Part shown: piece after piece, positions 14,481 to 22,850 of the stretch
Layout of the letters: each line of letters opens with the position of its first letter
How positions within the stretch are numbered: position 1 is the first letter of the stretch
Origin: Pseudomonadales bacterium
GTDB taxonomy: Bacteria; Pseudomonadota; Gammaproteobacteria; Pseudomonadales; Azotimanducaceae
Assembly: GCA_022827905.1 (NCBI GenBank)
Contig: JAJEIQ010000041.1
Location: 1 to 41,183 of the forward strand
Reading direction: 5' to 3'
DNA length: 41,183 bases
Notes under the pieces: model-generated
The model's input: the letters and a program-made list of their open reading frames with translations, nothing else
The model's database searches: none
What the model was told of the DNA's origin: nothing
Position numbers and translations under genes: made by a program

Positions 14481-15922
14481 CCCGTGAAGCGGCGCAGCAG
14501 GTTGCGGGTCACGGTCGCCACGTCATCGCATTGCAGGCCGTAGGCCCAGTCCGTGCAGCCGGTGGTGAACACTTCCCCCTTGCCACGCCGGAAGGTGCCC
14601 ATGACGGCGTGGCCCTCTTCGAAGCGAGCCCGGTTCTCAGGGGTGTCGCCGCCGCCTAGGCGTTCGGCCACCCAGTTCAGTTCGCCGATGTAGCTGTCGT
14701 GTAGCCCATCGGGTGCCTCCTGGGTCTCCCACAACCGGGCGGGCGCGCTGGCCAGCACTTGGAAGCCGTCGGGCGCGCCGCCAGCCGCAGCATGCGGCAC
14801 GCCCTCTCGCTCAACGAGTGCACAGCCGTCGCACTCGTAGCCCACCACCAAGCCATCAGCGCCCAGCGGCGCCCCCGGTTCAAGCGACAGCGACTCGAAG
14901 GCCCAATGATCGGGCTGCCAGACTTGGTAGCCGCCGGTGCCCCGAGGCGCGTTGGGCATGTGCGCATAGCCGCCACGGGTGAACGACACCCCGGTCATCA
15001 GGCTCTCCGGCCTTCCCACGAGGGGATCGGACCACATCGTGGAGAGATGGGGAGCGTGAACCGGGTCATGCAGCGGGTCGGCCTCAAACGCCGTCTTGTA
15101 GCACACCAAGCGGCTGTGCCCCGCCTCGAAGCGGGCCTGCCAGAAGGCCGTGTTGCCGGACAGAAAGGCGGCGTTGCCGCCGTCGTCAATGTACGCCTCC
15201 ACTTGGTCCCGCATGCCCGCCGTCCAGTACTCGTCGTGGCCGATGGAGAGAGTGCAGGGATAGCCGTCCAGCAGGCTCGCATCCCGGTCCAGATCGGCGC
15301 TGGTCGCATAGCCGAGCCGAAACCCCTGCGCCTCCGCCCAAGCGACGAACAACCGCTCCCAATTAGCCCAGCCCGCGGCCATGCACCAAGGTGAATGGCC
15401 CGCCTTGGCAAAGCTGCGGGCATCGTCCTTCGACCAATCCCGATAGCGGGCGATGCGATGGCGCATCGGATCGCTTTTCTCCAGGAAGCCCGGCGGCAGC
15501 GGGCGGCGCAACGAGCCGGTTTGGCCGCCGGTGTAGAAGCTCGGTCCGCCCCAATTGTTGTAGGCGGTCCAAGTTGAGGTGGACAGGACCAGCAGGGCAT
15601 CCGCAGGCTCCGCCGCGCGCACTACGAAGAAGGCGTCACCCCGTTCGCCGCTATCGTGGATCAAGCGAACCAAGTAGAAACCCGATGGCCAATCCGCCCC
15701 GACCTCAAAGGTGAGGCTCGGCTGCCAGTCGCAGCCTTGGGACGCGAGGTCGCCATCGAGCGGTTGCGGACCCAAGGCGATGCCCGTTCGATCAAGCACC
15801 GTCTGCTCCCCAGCGCCCTGGCGGACCACCTGCGCACGGACCCGCCCCGCCTCGCCGTGGCAGTACAGGGTTACCGTTTCCCCCGGCCGTAAACTCTGCG
15901 GCCAACAGTACCCGGCGAGCAT
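14471..15922 (-). CDS. N,N-dimethylformamidase large-subunit-like protein
   Basis: This 483-residue protein is related to the beta (large) subunit of dimethylformamidase, an iron amidohydrolase with a two-Tyr-one-Glu metal site. Recognisable segments are 'LLVLSTSTWTAYNNWGGPSFY' (about 111-130), 'LSIGHDEYWTAGMRDQVE' (about 225-242), 'NAAFLSGNTAFWQ' and the C-terminal 'AVMGTFRRGKGEVFTTG'. Tyr121, other nearby Tyr residues and Glu231 are candidate ligands, but I cannot assign them one by one. It is shorter than the ~760-residue enzyme and lacks most of the N-terminal lectin-like part. No small-subunit gene is seen. It starts directly after the stop of the CaiB gene (TAG-ATG, no gap), so they are co-translated. 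The substrate is unknown. Confidence 0.82.
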   Translation of the reverse strand: MLAGYCWPQSLRPGETVTLYCHGEAGRVRAQVVRQGAGEQTVLDRTGIALGPQPLDGDLASQGCDWQPSLTFEVGADWPSGFYLVRLIHDSGERGDAFFVVRAAEPADALLVLSTSTWTAYNNWGGPSFYTGGQTGSLRRPLPPGFLEKSDPMRHRIARYRDWSKDDARSFAKAGHSPWCMAAGWANWERLFVAWAEAQGFRLGYATSADLDRDASLLDGYPCTLSIGHDEYWTAGMRDQVEAYIDDGGNAAFLSGNTAFWQARFEAGHSRLVCYKTAFEADPLHDPVHAPHLSTMWSDPLVGRPESLMTGVSFTRGGYAHMPNAPRGTGGYQVWQPDHWAFESLSLEPGAPLGADGLVVGYECDGCALVEREGVPHAAAGGAPDGFQVLASAPARLWETQEAPDGLHDSYIGELNWVAERLGGGDTPENRARFEEGHAVMGTFRRGKGEVFTTGCTDWAYGLQCDDVATVTRNLLRRFTGRS

Positions 15923-17179
15923 CTACGCGGAAGAGAGCTGCGCACGCACCCGGGCCGAGTGCGCCTGGACTTGGTCGATTTCCTCAGCGGAAAAGCCCAG
16001 TTCCCCCATCACCGCTTCGGTCGCATCGCCGAGGTCAGGCGGCGGTCCCTTGAGACTGCCGGGCGTGGCGCTGAGCTGCACCGAGTTGCCGACCACCCGC
16101 GCTTCGCCCACCCCAGCGAGGACCATCGGCACGACGTAGTCGTTGGCCAAGGTTTGCGGATCTGCAGCGACTTCAGCGTGATCGAGGATGCGCTCAACGA
16201 TGACATCATCGCGGGCACGGAAAAACGCCTCCCAAGCCTCGGTATCCCGAGTGGCGAAGATGCGCTTCATCGCGGCCCTCACCTCGGTCACCGCCGCATC
16301 GTCCTGGGCGTCGGGCAGCGCGCCCATGCGCTTGACCGCATTGTCCCAAAGCGGATCCTCAGCCAATTCGGGCAGACCGCCGAATGCGCAGAATGGTTGC
16401 CAAGCCGAGTCCGCGACCAAGGTGAACAGGAAGAGCCCGCCATCGCTGGCAGAATACACGCCATAGGGACCCCTAATGTTGGGCATGTGGCTGCCGGCGC
16501 GGTGCAAAGGACGGCCAGTCAGCAGACAGTGCTGCAATTCCCAGGATTGAAGCCAAAGCTGGCCGCCGAGCGCCGAGGTGCTCACCTTCTGCCCGGTCCC
16601 GTGACGCTCCCTCGCCAAAAGCGCAGTAACGATGGCCAGCGCGAACTGCATGGCCCCGGCAGCATCCGCAATAGTGGCGCCAGCCGGCATCGGCAGCCCG
16701 TCGGCCGGTCCACAAAGGCTGGCCAGGCCACCCCGAGCTTGGGCCGCGCCCTCCACCATAGGCCGGTCCGCATCCGGCCCCAACGGACCGAAGCCATTCA
16801 CCACCGCATAGATGAGTTTCGGATGCCGTTCAGCAAGGCTGTTGTAGCCCAGCCCCAAGCGGTCCAGGAACGAGGCCCGGTAGTTGCTCATGAAGACATC
16901 GGCCCGGCCGATGAGTCGGCGGGTCACTTCAAGGCCGGCGCCCGCATGCAAGTCCAAGCAGACCGACCGCTTGCCCCGATTGCCGGCGATGAACATCGCG
17001 CTTTGGGTTTTTGGCGGTGTGCTGTTGCCAACCCCGCGATGAAAGCGGCTGGAATCGCCGATAGGCGGTTCGATCTTGATGACCTCGGCGCCCATGTCCG
17101 ATAGGTAAACGCCGGCCAGCGGACCCTGAATGGCGGTGCCCATCTCGACCACTCGAAGCCCGGACAATGGCTGCGGCAT
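15923..17179 (-). CDS. CaiB/BaiF family CoA-transferase (class III)
   Basis: This 418-residue class III CoA-transferase moves CoA between acids. It shows the family start 'LSGLRVVEMGTAIQGPLAGVYLSDMGAEVIKIEPP', 'NRGKRSVCLDL', and the catalytic Asp, likely D172 in 'ATIADAAGAMQ', before the conserved 'ALLARERHGTGQ'. It lies directly upstream of the dimethylformamidase-like gene with no gap, and 22 bases downstream of an SDR gene. This forms a three-gene minus-strand unit. Expected role: CoA activation of a carboxylic acid substrate, with the SDR and hydrolase-like protein acting on related compounds; this is inference from order. Confidence 0.93.
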   Translation of the reverse strand: MPQPLSGLRVVEMGTAIQGPLAGVYLSDMGAEVIKIEPPIGDSSRFHRGVGNSTPPKTQSAMFIAGNRGKRSVCLDLHAGAGLEVTRRLIGRADVFMSNYRASFLDRLGLGYNSLAERHPKLIYAVVNGFGPLGPDADRPMVEGAAQARGGLASLCGPADGLPMPAGATIADAAGAMQFALAIVTALLARERHGTGQKVSTSALGGQLWLQSWELQHCLLTGRPLHRAGSHMPNIRGPYGVYSASDGGLFLFTLVADSAWQPFCAFGGLPELAEDPLWDNAVKRMGALPDAQDDAAVTEVRAAMKRIFATRDTEAWEAFFRARDDVIVERILDHAEVAADPQTLANDYVVPMVLAGVGEARVVGNSVQLSATPGSLKGPPPDLGDATEAVMGELGFSAEEIDQVQAHSARVRAQLSSA

Positions 17180-17201
17180 GGCGGCGGCTCCCCAAGGACG
17201 C

Positions 17202-17966
17202 TCAGTGGTTCCACCAGGGCCGGTCGGAGAACGAGCGCAGGTCGATCTCGAAGGTCCAGGTGGAGCGGTGTTGCTGGGCGAGATGGTAGTAGGTTTCGGC
17301 GATCTTGGCGGGCAGCATCAACCCGTCATGGATCGTACCCCGGCTCTCCCTGAGTTGCTGGAAGCGCTCCGGACCCAGCATTTTGCCTAAGGTGTCCGGG
17401 GCATCGACCGCGCCGTCGATCAGCACGTGGGCCACGTGGATGCCCTTGGGGCCGAACTCCGCGTTCAGCGACTGGCAGAGCATGCGCCGCCCGCCCATCG
17501 CCGCGGCATGGGAGTGCTGCCCCTTGTTGCCGCGCACCGCGGCGGTTGCGGATGTCACCAGGAGGGTGCCCTTGCCGCGCTCCCCCATCAGCGGGCAAAC
17601 CGCAGAGGCCAAGCGGAACAGGCCGAAGGTGCCGAGCCGCCAGCCCATCTCGAAAGCCCGGTGGCTGGTGTCCTGAAGCGCCCGGTCGCCGATCTGGGCG
17701 CCGAGGTTGTAGACCGCCACCTCGATGGGGCCGATATCGGCCTCAATCGCTGCCACCTGCTCTTCGATGGCGTTCTCGACCACGGCGTTGAGCAGGAAGC
17801 CCGAAGCCGAGCCGCCCTCGCCTTCGATGCCCTCCACGAGCCGCTTTAAGCCATCCTCATCACTGCGGCGGCACAGGCAGGCGTGGTAGCCCGCAGCGGC
17901 GAAGCGCCGGCCCACGCTGCCGCCGATGCCGGCACCGGCCCCAATCACTAAGCACACTGGTTTCAT
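17202..17966 (-). CDS. Atypical SDR-fold protein lacking the catalytic Tyr and Lys
   Basis: This 254-residue protein has an SDR fold. The cofactor loop 'GAGAGIGG' (9-16) is intact, but the NNAG motif reads 'YNLGA' and the active-site YxxxK is replaced. Aligned on 'GNxGQ..YAAAK', the protein has 'GNKGQHSHAAAM', giving His153 for Tyr and Met157 for Lys; Ser139 is kept. A standard hydride-transfer reaction is therefore doubtful. The protein could use His153 as an acid, or be a structural or regulatory partner. The C-terminus ends in an unusual aromatic tail ('FSDRPWWNH'). It heads the CaiB / dimethylformamidase-like unit and diverges from the symporter gene. Confidence 0.85.
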   Translation of the reverse strand: MKPVCLVIGAGAGIGGSVGRRFAAAGYHACLCRRSDEDGLKRLVEGIEGEGGSASGFLLNAVVENAIEEQVAAIEADIGPIEVAVYNLGAQIGDRALQDTSHRAFEMGWRLGTFGLFRLASAVCPLMGERGKGTLLVTSATAAVRGNKGQHSHAAAMGGRRMLCQSLNAEFGPKGIHVAHVLIDGAVDAPDTLGKMLGPERFQQLRESRGTIHDGLMLPAKIAETYYHLAQQHRSTWTFEIDLRSFSDRPWWNH

Positions 17967-18056
17967 GGCCTAAGGACTCCCATTTCGGTTGGCAACATGG
18001 AGCCCATCGGCGACGATGGCTCCGCGTGGGGCGATTTGACGCTCAAACGGGTGCAA

Positions 18057-18070
18057 CATTCAACTGAATG
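18057..18070. promoter_or_regulatory. Palindrome between divergent SDR and symporter genes
   Basis: cattca-ac-tgaatg is a perfect 6-base inverted repeat with a two-base centre, in the middle of the 156-base divergent region. It could be an operator for both directions. No clear -35/-10 pair is evident near it. Confidence 0.3.
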
Positions 18071-18122
18071 CCCGATTCATGGGTTAACCTTGTCCCGCAG
18101 TTAGGAAAATAAGCCCAAGCGC

Positions 18123-19454
18123 TTGCAGTCAGCTCTTTCCAAACGGGTTCTCGCCAGCTATTCCGGGGTCGGTGCGCCGTTGGCCGCGATGACGATGCCC
18201 ATCGCAGTCTATTTGCCGCCCTTCTATGGCGAGAGCATGGGCCTAAGCCTCACCACGGTGGGCCTGATCTTCACCCTTGCCCGCATCTGGGATGTGGTCA
18301 CCGACCCGATCATGGGCGCGATCATCGACCGCTTCGACACCCGCTGGGGACGCCGCAAGCATTGGATCGCGATTGCCCTGCCCCTGCTGATGGTCTCGGT
18401 GTGGATGGTGTTCATGCCCAATCCCGACCGGGTCTCGCCTACCTACCTCGGGTTCTGGTTGCTTCTGCTGTATGTGGGCTACACGATGATGACCATCGCC
18501 CATCAGTCCTGGGGCGCGGAGTTGACCACCACCTACGACGACCGATCCCGGCTGTACGGCTGGCGGGAGCTGTTCGTGATCGGCGGCATGACCCTGGTGC
18601 TTGCCATTCCCGCGGCGGTGGAGCTGCTCGGTTCCAGCGAGGCCGCGCTGAAAGTCGCCAGCATGGGCGTCTTCTGCCTGATCCTGTTTCCGCTGACCGC
18701 CGTGCCGATGCTCCTGTTCGTCCCCGACGCCCGCAGCGTCGCCAACATGGCCATCGACTGGAAGGAAGCCGTCAAGGTGATGCTCGCCAACCGCACGCTG
18801 TGGCGGCTGCTGGTCACCGACCTGACCACCGGATTCGCCTCCACCGCCTCCGGCGTGCTGTACATCTTCTTCGCCACCTACGTCTTCGAACTGCCGGAAC
18901 ACGCCAGCATCGCCCTGCTGTTCTATTTCCTGGCCAGCTTCGCCGCCATGCCGGCTTGGCTGAAGATCGCCTACCGGCTCGGCAAGGACCACACCATCAA
19001 GATCGCCCTGCTCTACGGCGTGACCATCAAGGTCGGCCTCTACTTCGTCGCCGAGCCCGGCAACGTGGCCCTTCTCTGGGGCTACACCCTCATCTACGGC
19101 GTGGCCTTCGGCGCAGCGCCCGCCTTGCTGCGCTCCATGATGGCCGACCTCACCGACGAGAACGCCCTGCGCACCGGCAAGCAGCGCGCCGGCCTGTTCT
19201 TCGCGCTCCTGACCACCACCAACAAGCTCGGCAGCGCCATCGCCGTCGGCGTCGTGCTCACCCTGATCGAACGGTTGTTCGGCTTCACGCCCGGCGCCGA
19301 CAACAGCCCAGCCGCAATCGACGGCTTGTTCATCACCTACTGCGCCGCGCCATTCCTGGCCCTGGGCATCGCCTACCTGCCGCTGATCCGCTATCCACTC
19401 AGCCGCCAACGGCACGCGGAGATCCGGGCGCGGTTGGCGCGAGCCAACGCTTAG
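18123..19454 (+). CDS. GPH-type (MFS_2) sugar/cation symporter
   Basis: This 443-residue inner-membrane transporter has about 12 hydrophobic segments. It resembles the glycoside-pentoside-hexuronide:cation symporter family: the N-terminal 'MTMPIAVYLPPFYGESMGLSLT', the loop 'RIWDVVTDPIMGAIIDRFDTRWGRRKHW', and 'RSRLYGWRELF' after the fourth helix. The N-terminus given starts at TTG 18123; an ATG at 18189 would remove part of helix 1, so the upstream start is preferred, though with a weak ribosome binding site. Its stop overlaps the converging gene by four bases. The transported compound is unknown; in such catabolic islands GPH members often import organic acids or glycosides. Confidence 0.85.
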   Translation: MQSALSKRVLASYSGVGAPLAAMTMPIAVYLPPFYGESMGLSLTTVGLIFTLARIWDVVTDPIMGAIIDRFDTRWGRRKHWIAIALPLLMVSVWMVFMPNPDRVSPTYLGFWLLLLYVGYTMMTIAHQSWGAELTTTYDDRSRLYGWRELFVIGGMTLVLAIPAAVELLGSSEAALKVASMGVFCLILFPLTAVPMLLFVPDARSVANMAIDWKEAVKVMLANRTLWRLLVTDLTTGFASTASGVLYIFFATYVFELPEHASIALLFYFLASFAAMPAWLKIAYRLGKDHTIKIALLYGVTIKVGLYFVAEPGNVALLWGYTLIYGVAFGAAPALLRSMMADLTDENALRTGKQRAGLFFALLTTTNKLGSAIAVGVVLTLIERLFGFTPGADNSPAAIDGLFITYCAAPFLALGIAYLPLIRYPLSRQRHAEIRARLARANA

Positions 19455-20578
19455 TCCGAAGCGCCGTCCAGCAAGGATCTGAAGCCGGCTGGGGCGTAGG
19501 GCCCGATGACAGCCTGCTCGACGATGCCGATACCTTCCCCGGAACCGTCCCGGGCCCGCACCACCTGTTGCACATGCAGGTTTTCCAATGACAGCAGATT
19601 GAGGTCTTCGGGGTCGAAGGACTCGTGGCCGGTGGCCAACTCCCCCTGCCAAGCGCCCTGTCGCCATTTGGGATGGTTGTAGCCGAGCCCCTTCATCTGA
19701 AAGCGCAGCATGGGCTCCAGGCTGATGGTCCTTGTGTCGCCGCCGAGCCGGGTGAGATCCAACTCGACGCGTTCGGCAAGGCGGGTGCCCGGATGGTAGC
19801 GGACGCGGTGCGCGACGCCCGCCATGCGCTCAACGCCCTCGTCCTCGACACCCGGCACCGCGCTTTCGTCCCCATGGAGGGGCGCGGTGAGCGCTTCGCG
19901 CACCAGGGCCTCCCCGCCCGGACCGTCGAAGAAGATGGCATGGGAGACATGGTCCTCCCAAAACAGCGGCGCCCACAGGAAGAAGAAGCTGCCCGGTGCC
20001 TGGGGCGCACCGCCGACTTCCGGCTCCCCTACCCCGCGCAAGCCCCAGGAGCGGTCCTTGGTGGCCCGGCATTGGGCTTCGTGTACGGCGATATCCCCAT
20101 CCGGGGTGCGCACGGTACCGCTCCAAGCCCCGAACTGAGCAAAGCGGGTGGCGTCCATCACCCGGCGGGTGCCTTGCCAGAGGGTCTGCCGCCGCTCCTG
20201 AATCGCCGCCGTGCGCGCCGAGAACAGCAGCTCGCAGCCAAGGCCGCTGTCATTGTCGTCGAGCGTCACCCGCGCCCGCTTCATCGGCTCGAGCACCTCG
20301 ATGCGCATGGGGCCAACCTGCATCTCCGTGCGTTCCACGGGTGCCCGCCTTGACGCGAAGAAGCAGTGCTGCAGCCCGCCGGGGCGCACCACGCTGAAGG
20401 CGCAGTCGAGCACGCCGCGATGGGGGTACACGGCCATGCCAATGCCGAAGTAGTAGCTGCCGTCGGCGGCATAGCCGTTGTACCAAGTGCGGTCGTAGGC
20501 GTTGCGGTCGCTGGTGGCCGGGTGGGCGAGCGGCTCCGGCGTCTGATGGACCGGATAGTCGTCGAGTTTGTTGAGCAC
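19451..20578 (-). CDS. Lipocalin-like (AttH/CrtC-type) protein of unknown function
   Basis: This 375-residue protein has a GTG start after a strong Shine-Dalgarno (ggaggag). I recognise no close family with certainty. Stretches such as 'YYFGIGMAVYPHRGVLDCAFSVV', 'MRIEVLEPMKRARVTLDDN', 'ATKDRSWGLRGVG' and 'FFFLWAPLFWEDHVSHAIFFDGPGG' look like the two-lobed lipocalin-like fold of AttH and the CrtC carotenoid 1,2-hydratases. In those, a 'D-x-SWG.R' motif is typical. No signal peptide is seen, so it is probably cytoplasmic. It precedes the LLM flavin gene's 3' end by about 20 bases on the same strand; a shared role on a hydrophobic substrate is plausible but inferred. Confidence 0.6.
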   Translation of the reverse strand: MLNKLDDYPVHQTPEPLAHPATSDRNAYDRTWYNGYAADGSYYFGIGMAVYPHRGVLDCAFSVVRPGGLQHCFFASRRAPVERTEMQVGPMRIEVLEPMKRARVTLDDNDSGLGCELLFSARTAAIQERRQTLWQGTRRVMDATRFAQFGAWSGTVRTPDGDIAVHEAQCRATKDRSWGLRGVGEPEVGGAPQAPGSFFFLWAPLFWEDHVSHAIFFDGPGGEALVREALTAPLHGDESAVPGVEDEGVERMAGVAHRVRYHPGTRLAERVELDLTRLGGDTRTISLEPMLRFQMKGLGYNHPKWRQGAWQGELATGHESFDPEDLNLLSLENLHVQQVVRARDGSGEGIGIVEQAVIGPYAPAGFRSLLDGASD

Positions 20579-20601
20579 GGCTCCTCCTATGAATTGATGA
20601 A

Positions 20602-21702
20602 CTACGCAGGTCGGTTGGTGCGCTCGGCAAAGAGCGCCTGTGGCCTGATCCGCTCATATTCGCGCAGCACCGGGGCGAACTCCTCCGGGGTGCTGGCATG
20701 GATGATGATGCCGTCGGCGCCCGCCTCGAACTCCTCCAACCAGCGGGCGGCGCAGGTCTTGGCGTCACCCACCGCCGCTGGCCGCCAGGATTCCGGCAGC
20801 AGCTTCTCCACGGCGGCGATTTGCTCAAGCGAGGCGACGCTGTCGATCAATCCCGGTATCGCCCGCACGGCCGCATCGGCTCGAAACCGCTCCAAAACAT
20901 CCACATCCCAACCGTTGACGGCCACCAGCATTTCGCCGTAGCCGGGAATCTGCAGATAGGAGGCCAACCGTGCCACGATCAGCCGCAGGTAGCGCTCCTC
21001 GGACGCATCGCAGGCGGTGGCCAGCACCGACCACACCTTGACCGTGCCCGGCGCCCGGCCAGCCTCCCGCTCGCCCTGCCGCACCTGGGCCACGGCGCCA
21101 CGAAGCGCCTGATCGCCCATGAATGTGTGCAGGTGGACGCCATCGTAGATGCGCCCGGCATTGACCACGCTCTTCGGGCCAAAGCCGACGTAGAGGATGG
21201 GAATGTCCTCATCGATGTAGTCGGCCAGGCCGATCTGTCCGAAATCGCCGAGTTCGCCTTGATGCCCGCGGACGGTCTCGCCCCGCCACAGGCGGCGCAG
21301 CAGGTCGATGAACTCCCGCTCCCGGGCGTAGGTGGGGAAGTCGAGGCCCAAGGCCCGCCAACGCATGCCCACCCCCTTGGCAAGGCCGAGCGCAAAGCGG
21401 CCGTTGGACAACCGGTTGAGCGTGGAACCCATGGAGGCCGTCACCAGCGGATGGCGGACGTTGAGGTTGGTCGCCGAGGTGCCGATGCTGATGGACTCCG
21501 TGACCGCGGCGCAGGCACCGCAAATGGCCGCAATCTCCTTGTAGTCGGCCCGTTCCGAGATCATCACATTGCCGACGCCGAGCGCCTCCGCATCACGCGC
21601 CTGCTGCAGAATGTCCCGCGGCGTGCGGGTGTGGCCCGGCAGGCCGTAGAAGCCGAGTTCCGGAAACTTCGAGCGGTACACGGGGTAGGTTTGGCCGGAC
21701 AT
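20602..21702 (-). CDS. LLM-class flavin-dependent (F420-type) oxidoreductase
   Basis: This 366-residue luciferase-like monooxygenase-fold enzyme shows the LLM core: 'ARDAEALGVGNVMISERADYKEI', 'IGTSATNLNVRHPLVTASMGSTLNRLSNGRFALGLAKG', the hallmark 'FPTYAREREFIDLLRRLWRGE', and 'IPILYVGFGPKSVVNAGRIYDGVHLHTFM'. The pattern suits F420-dependent LLM enzymes more than FMN-dependent luciferases, but the cofactor cannot be proved from sequence. No F420 synthesis gene is in the window. It starts at ATG 21702, close to a palindrome (tgatagtatca near 21730), and is followed about 20 bases later by the lipocalin-like gene. Confidence 0.88.
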   Translation of the reverse strand: MSGQTYPVYRSKFPELGFYGLPGHTRTPRDILQQARDAEALGVGNVMISERADYKEIAAICGACAAVTESISIGTSATNLNVRHPLVTASMGSTLNRLSNGRFALGLAKGVGMRWRALGLDFPTYAREREFIDLLRRLWRGETVRGHQGELGDFGQIGLADYIDEDIPILYVGFGPKSVVNAGRIYDGVHLHTFMGDQALRGAVAQVRQGEREAGRAPGTVKVWSVLATACDASEERYLRLIVARLASYLQIPGYGEMLVAVNGWDVDVLERFRADAAVRAIPGLIDSVASLEQIAAVEKLLPESWRPAAVGDAKTCAARWLEEFEAGADGIIIHASTPEEFAPVLREYERIRPQALFAERTNRPA

Positions 21703-21774
21703 GGGGCTCCTTCATCGCAAAGCCGCTCATGATAGTATCAATCGCCTTTGCAATCCCCCCGAGCTGTCGAAACC

Positions 21775-22848
21775 ATGCCGCCCTCCAAGGCCCCGGTCCT
21801 GTCCAGTCCGGAGCAAGTGACCGCCGCCGATCTAACCGCCATCCTCAACCAAGCAGGCTTTTCGGGCACCGTGGAATCGGTCGCTTGGCAGCGCATCGGC
21901 GCCGGCCAAGTCGGGCAGAACGCCCGCTTCACGCTGACGGCGGACGGCGACCTGCCGAAGACCCTAGTGGGCAAGTTCCCCGCCACCGACCCCACCAGCC
22001 GGCAGACCGGCGTTCTGCTGCGCAACTACGAACGGGAGGTGTTCTTCTATTCCACCTTGGCTGCCACGGTGGACATCCGCACCCCCACTATCCTTGCGGT
22101 GCAATTCGACCCGGACACCCACGAGTTCATGCTGCTGATGGAGGATCTGGCGCCCGGCTTCCAAATCGACCAGCGCTCGGAAGCCAGCACCGACCAAGCC
22201 GCCTTAGCGTTGGAGGAACTCGCCAAACTGCAGGGCCCGCGCTGGGGCGATGCGACCCTCGCCCAGCATGACCTGCTGGTCCGCCCAGCCTCCAGCCCCG
22301 ACGAGCCGCCGATTTACAACACGACCCAGCAGGGCTTCGTTGAGCGCTACGCCGACCGGCTCAGCGCCGCCGAACTAAACGCGGTGGCCCAATTCGGCGA
22401 GGTGCAGCCGGAATACGCCATCAATGAGGCACCCCAATCCCTGATCCACATCGACTACCGGCTCGACAACATGATCTTCGGCGAGGCGAGCGACCGCCCG
22501 CCGCGTCCGCTCACGGTGTTTGACTGGCAATCGGTGGGGCTCGGCTGCGCCCTCAATGACGCGAGCTACTTCATGGGCACGTCACTGACCCCCGAGCACC
22601 GCGCCAATGAGGAGCGTGGGCTGCTCAAGCACTACCTAGACGTGCTACGCAGCTACGGCGGCGATCTGAGCTGGGACACCTGCTGGAACCTGTACCGCCG
22701 CTACGCACCCGCCGGCCTGCACATGGCGGTGGTCGCCTCCATGATCGTCGGCGAGACCGAACGCGGCAACGACATGTTCATGACCATGGCCAAGCGCAGC
22801 ATCGCGATGTGCGAGGACTTGGGGAGCCTCGGCCTGCTGAGCGCCTAG
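21775..22848 (+). CDS. APH-fold phosphotransferase
   Basis: This 357-residue kinase-like protein belongs to the aminoglycoside phosphotransferase / choline kinase superfamily. The catalytic loop is 'HIDYRLDNMIF' (His225, Asp227, Asn232), followed by the metal-binding Asp250 in 'FDWQ', and 'LMEDLAPG' marks the hinge. In catabolic gene sets such proteins accompany acyl-CoA dehydrogenases and CoA-ester enzymes, so a real aminoglycoside substrate is unlikely. I chose ATG 21775 over TTG 21748; both have weak ribosome binding sites. It diverges from the LLM gene. Confidence 0.85.
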   Translation: MPPSKAPVLSSPEQVTAADLTAILNQAGFSGTVESVAWQRIGAGQVGQNARFTLTADGDLPKTLVGKFPATDPTSRQTGVLLRNYEREVFFYSTLAATVDIRTPTILAVQFDPDTHEFMLLMEDLAPGFQIDQRSEASTDQAALALEELAKLQGPRWGDATLAQHDLLVRPASSPDEPPIYNTTQQGFVERYADRLSAAELNAVAQFGEVQPEYAINEAPQSLIHIDYRLDNMIFGEASDRPPRPLTVFDWQSVGLGCALNDASYFMGTSLTPEHRANEERGLLKHYLDVLRSYGGDLSWDTCWNLYRRYAPAGLHMAVVASMIVGETERGNDMFMTMAKRSIAMCEDLGSLGLLSA

Positions 22849-22850
22849 CT

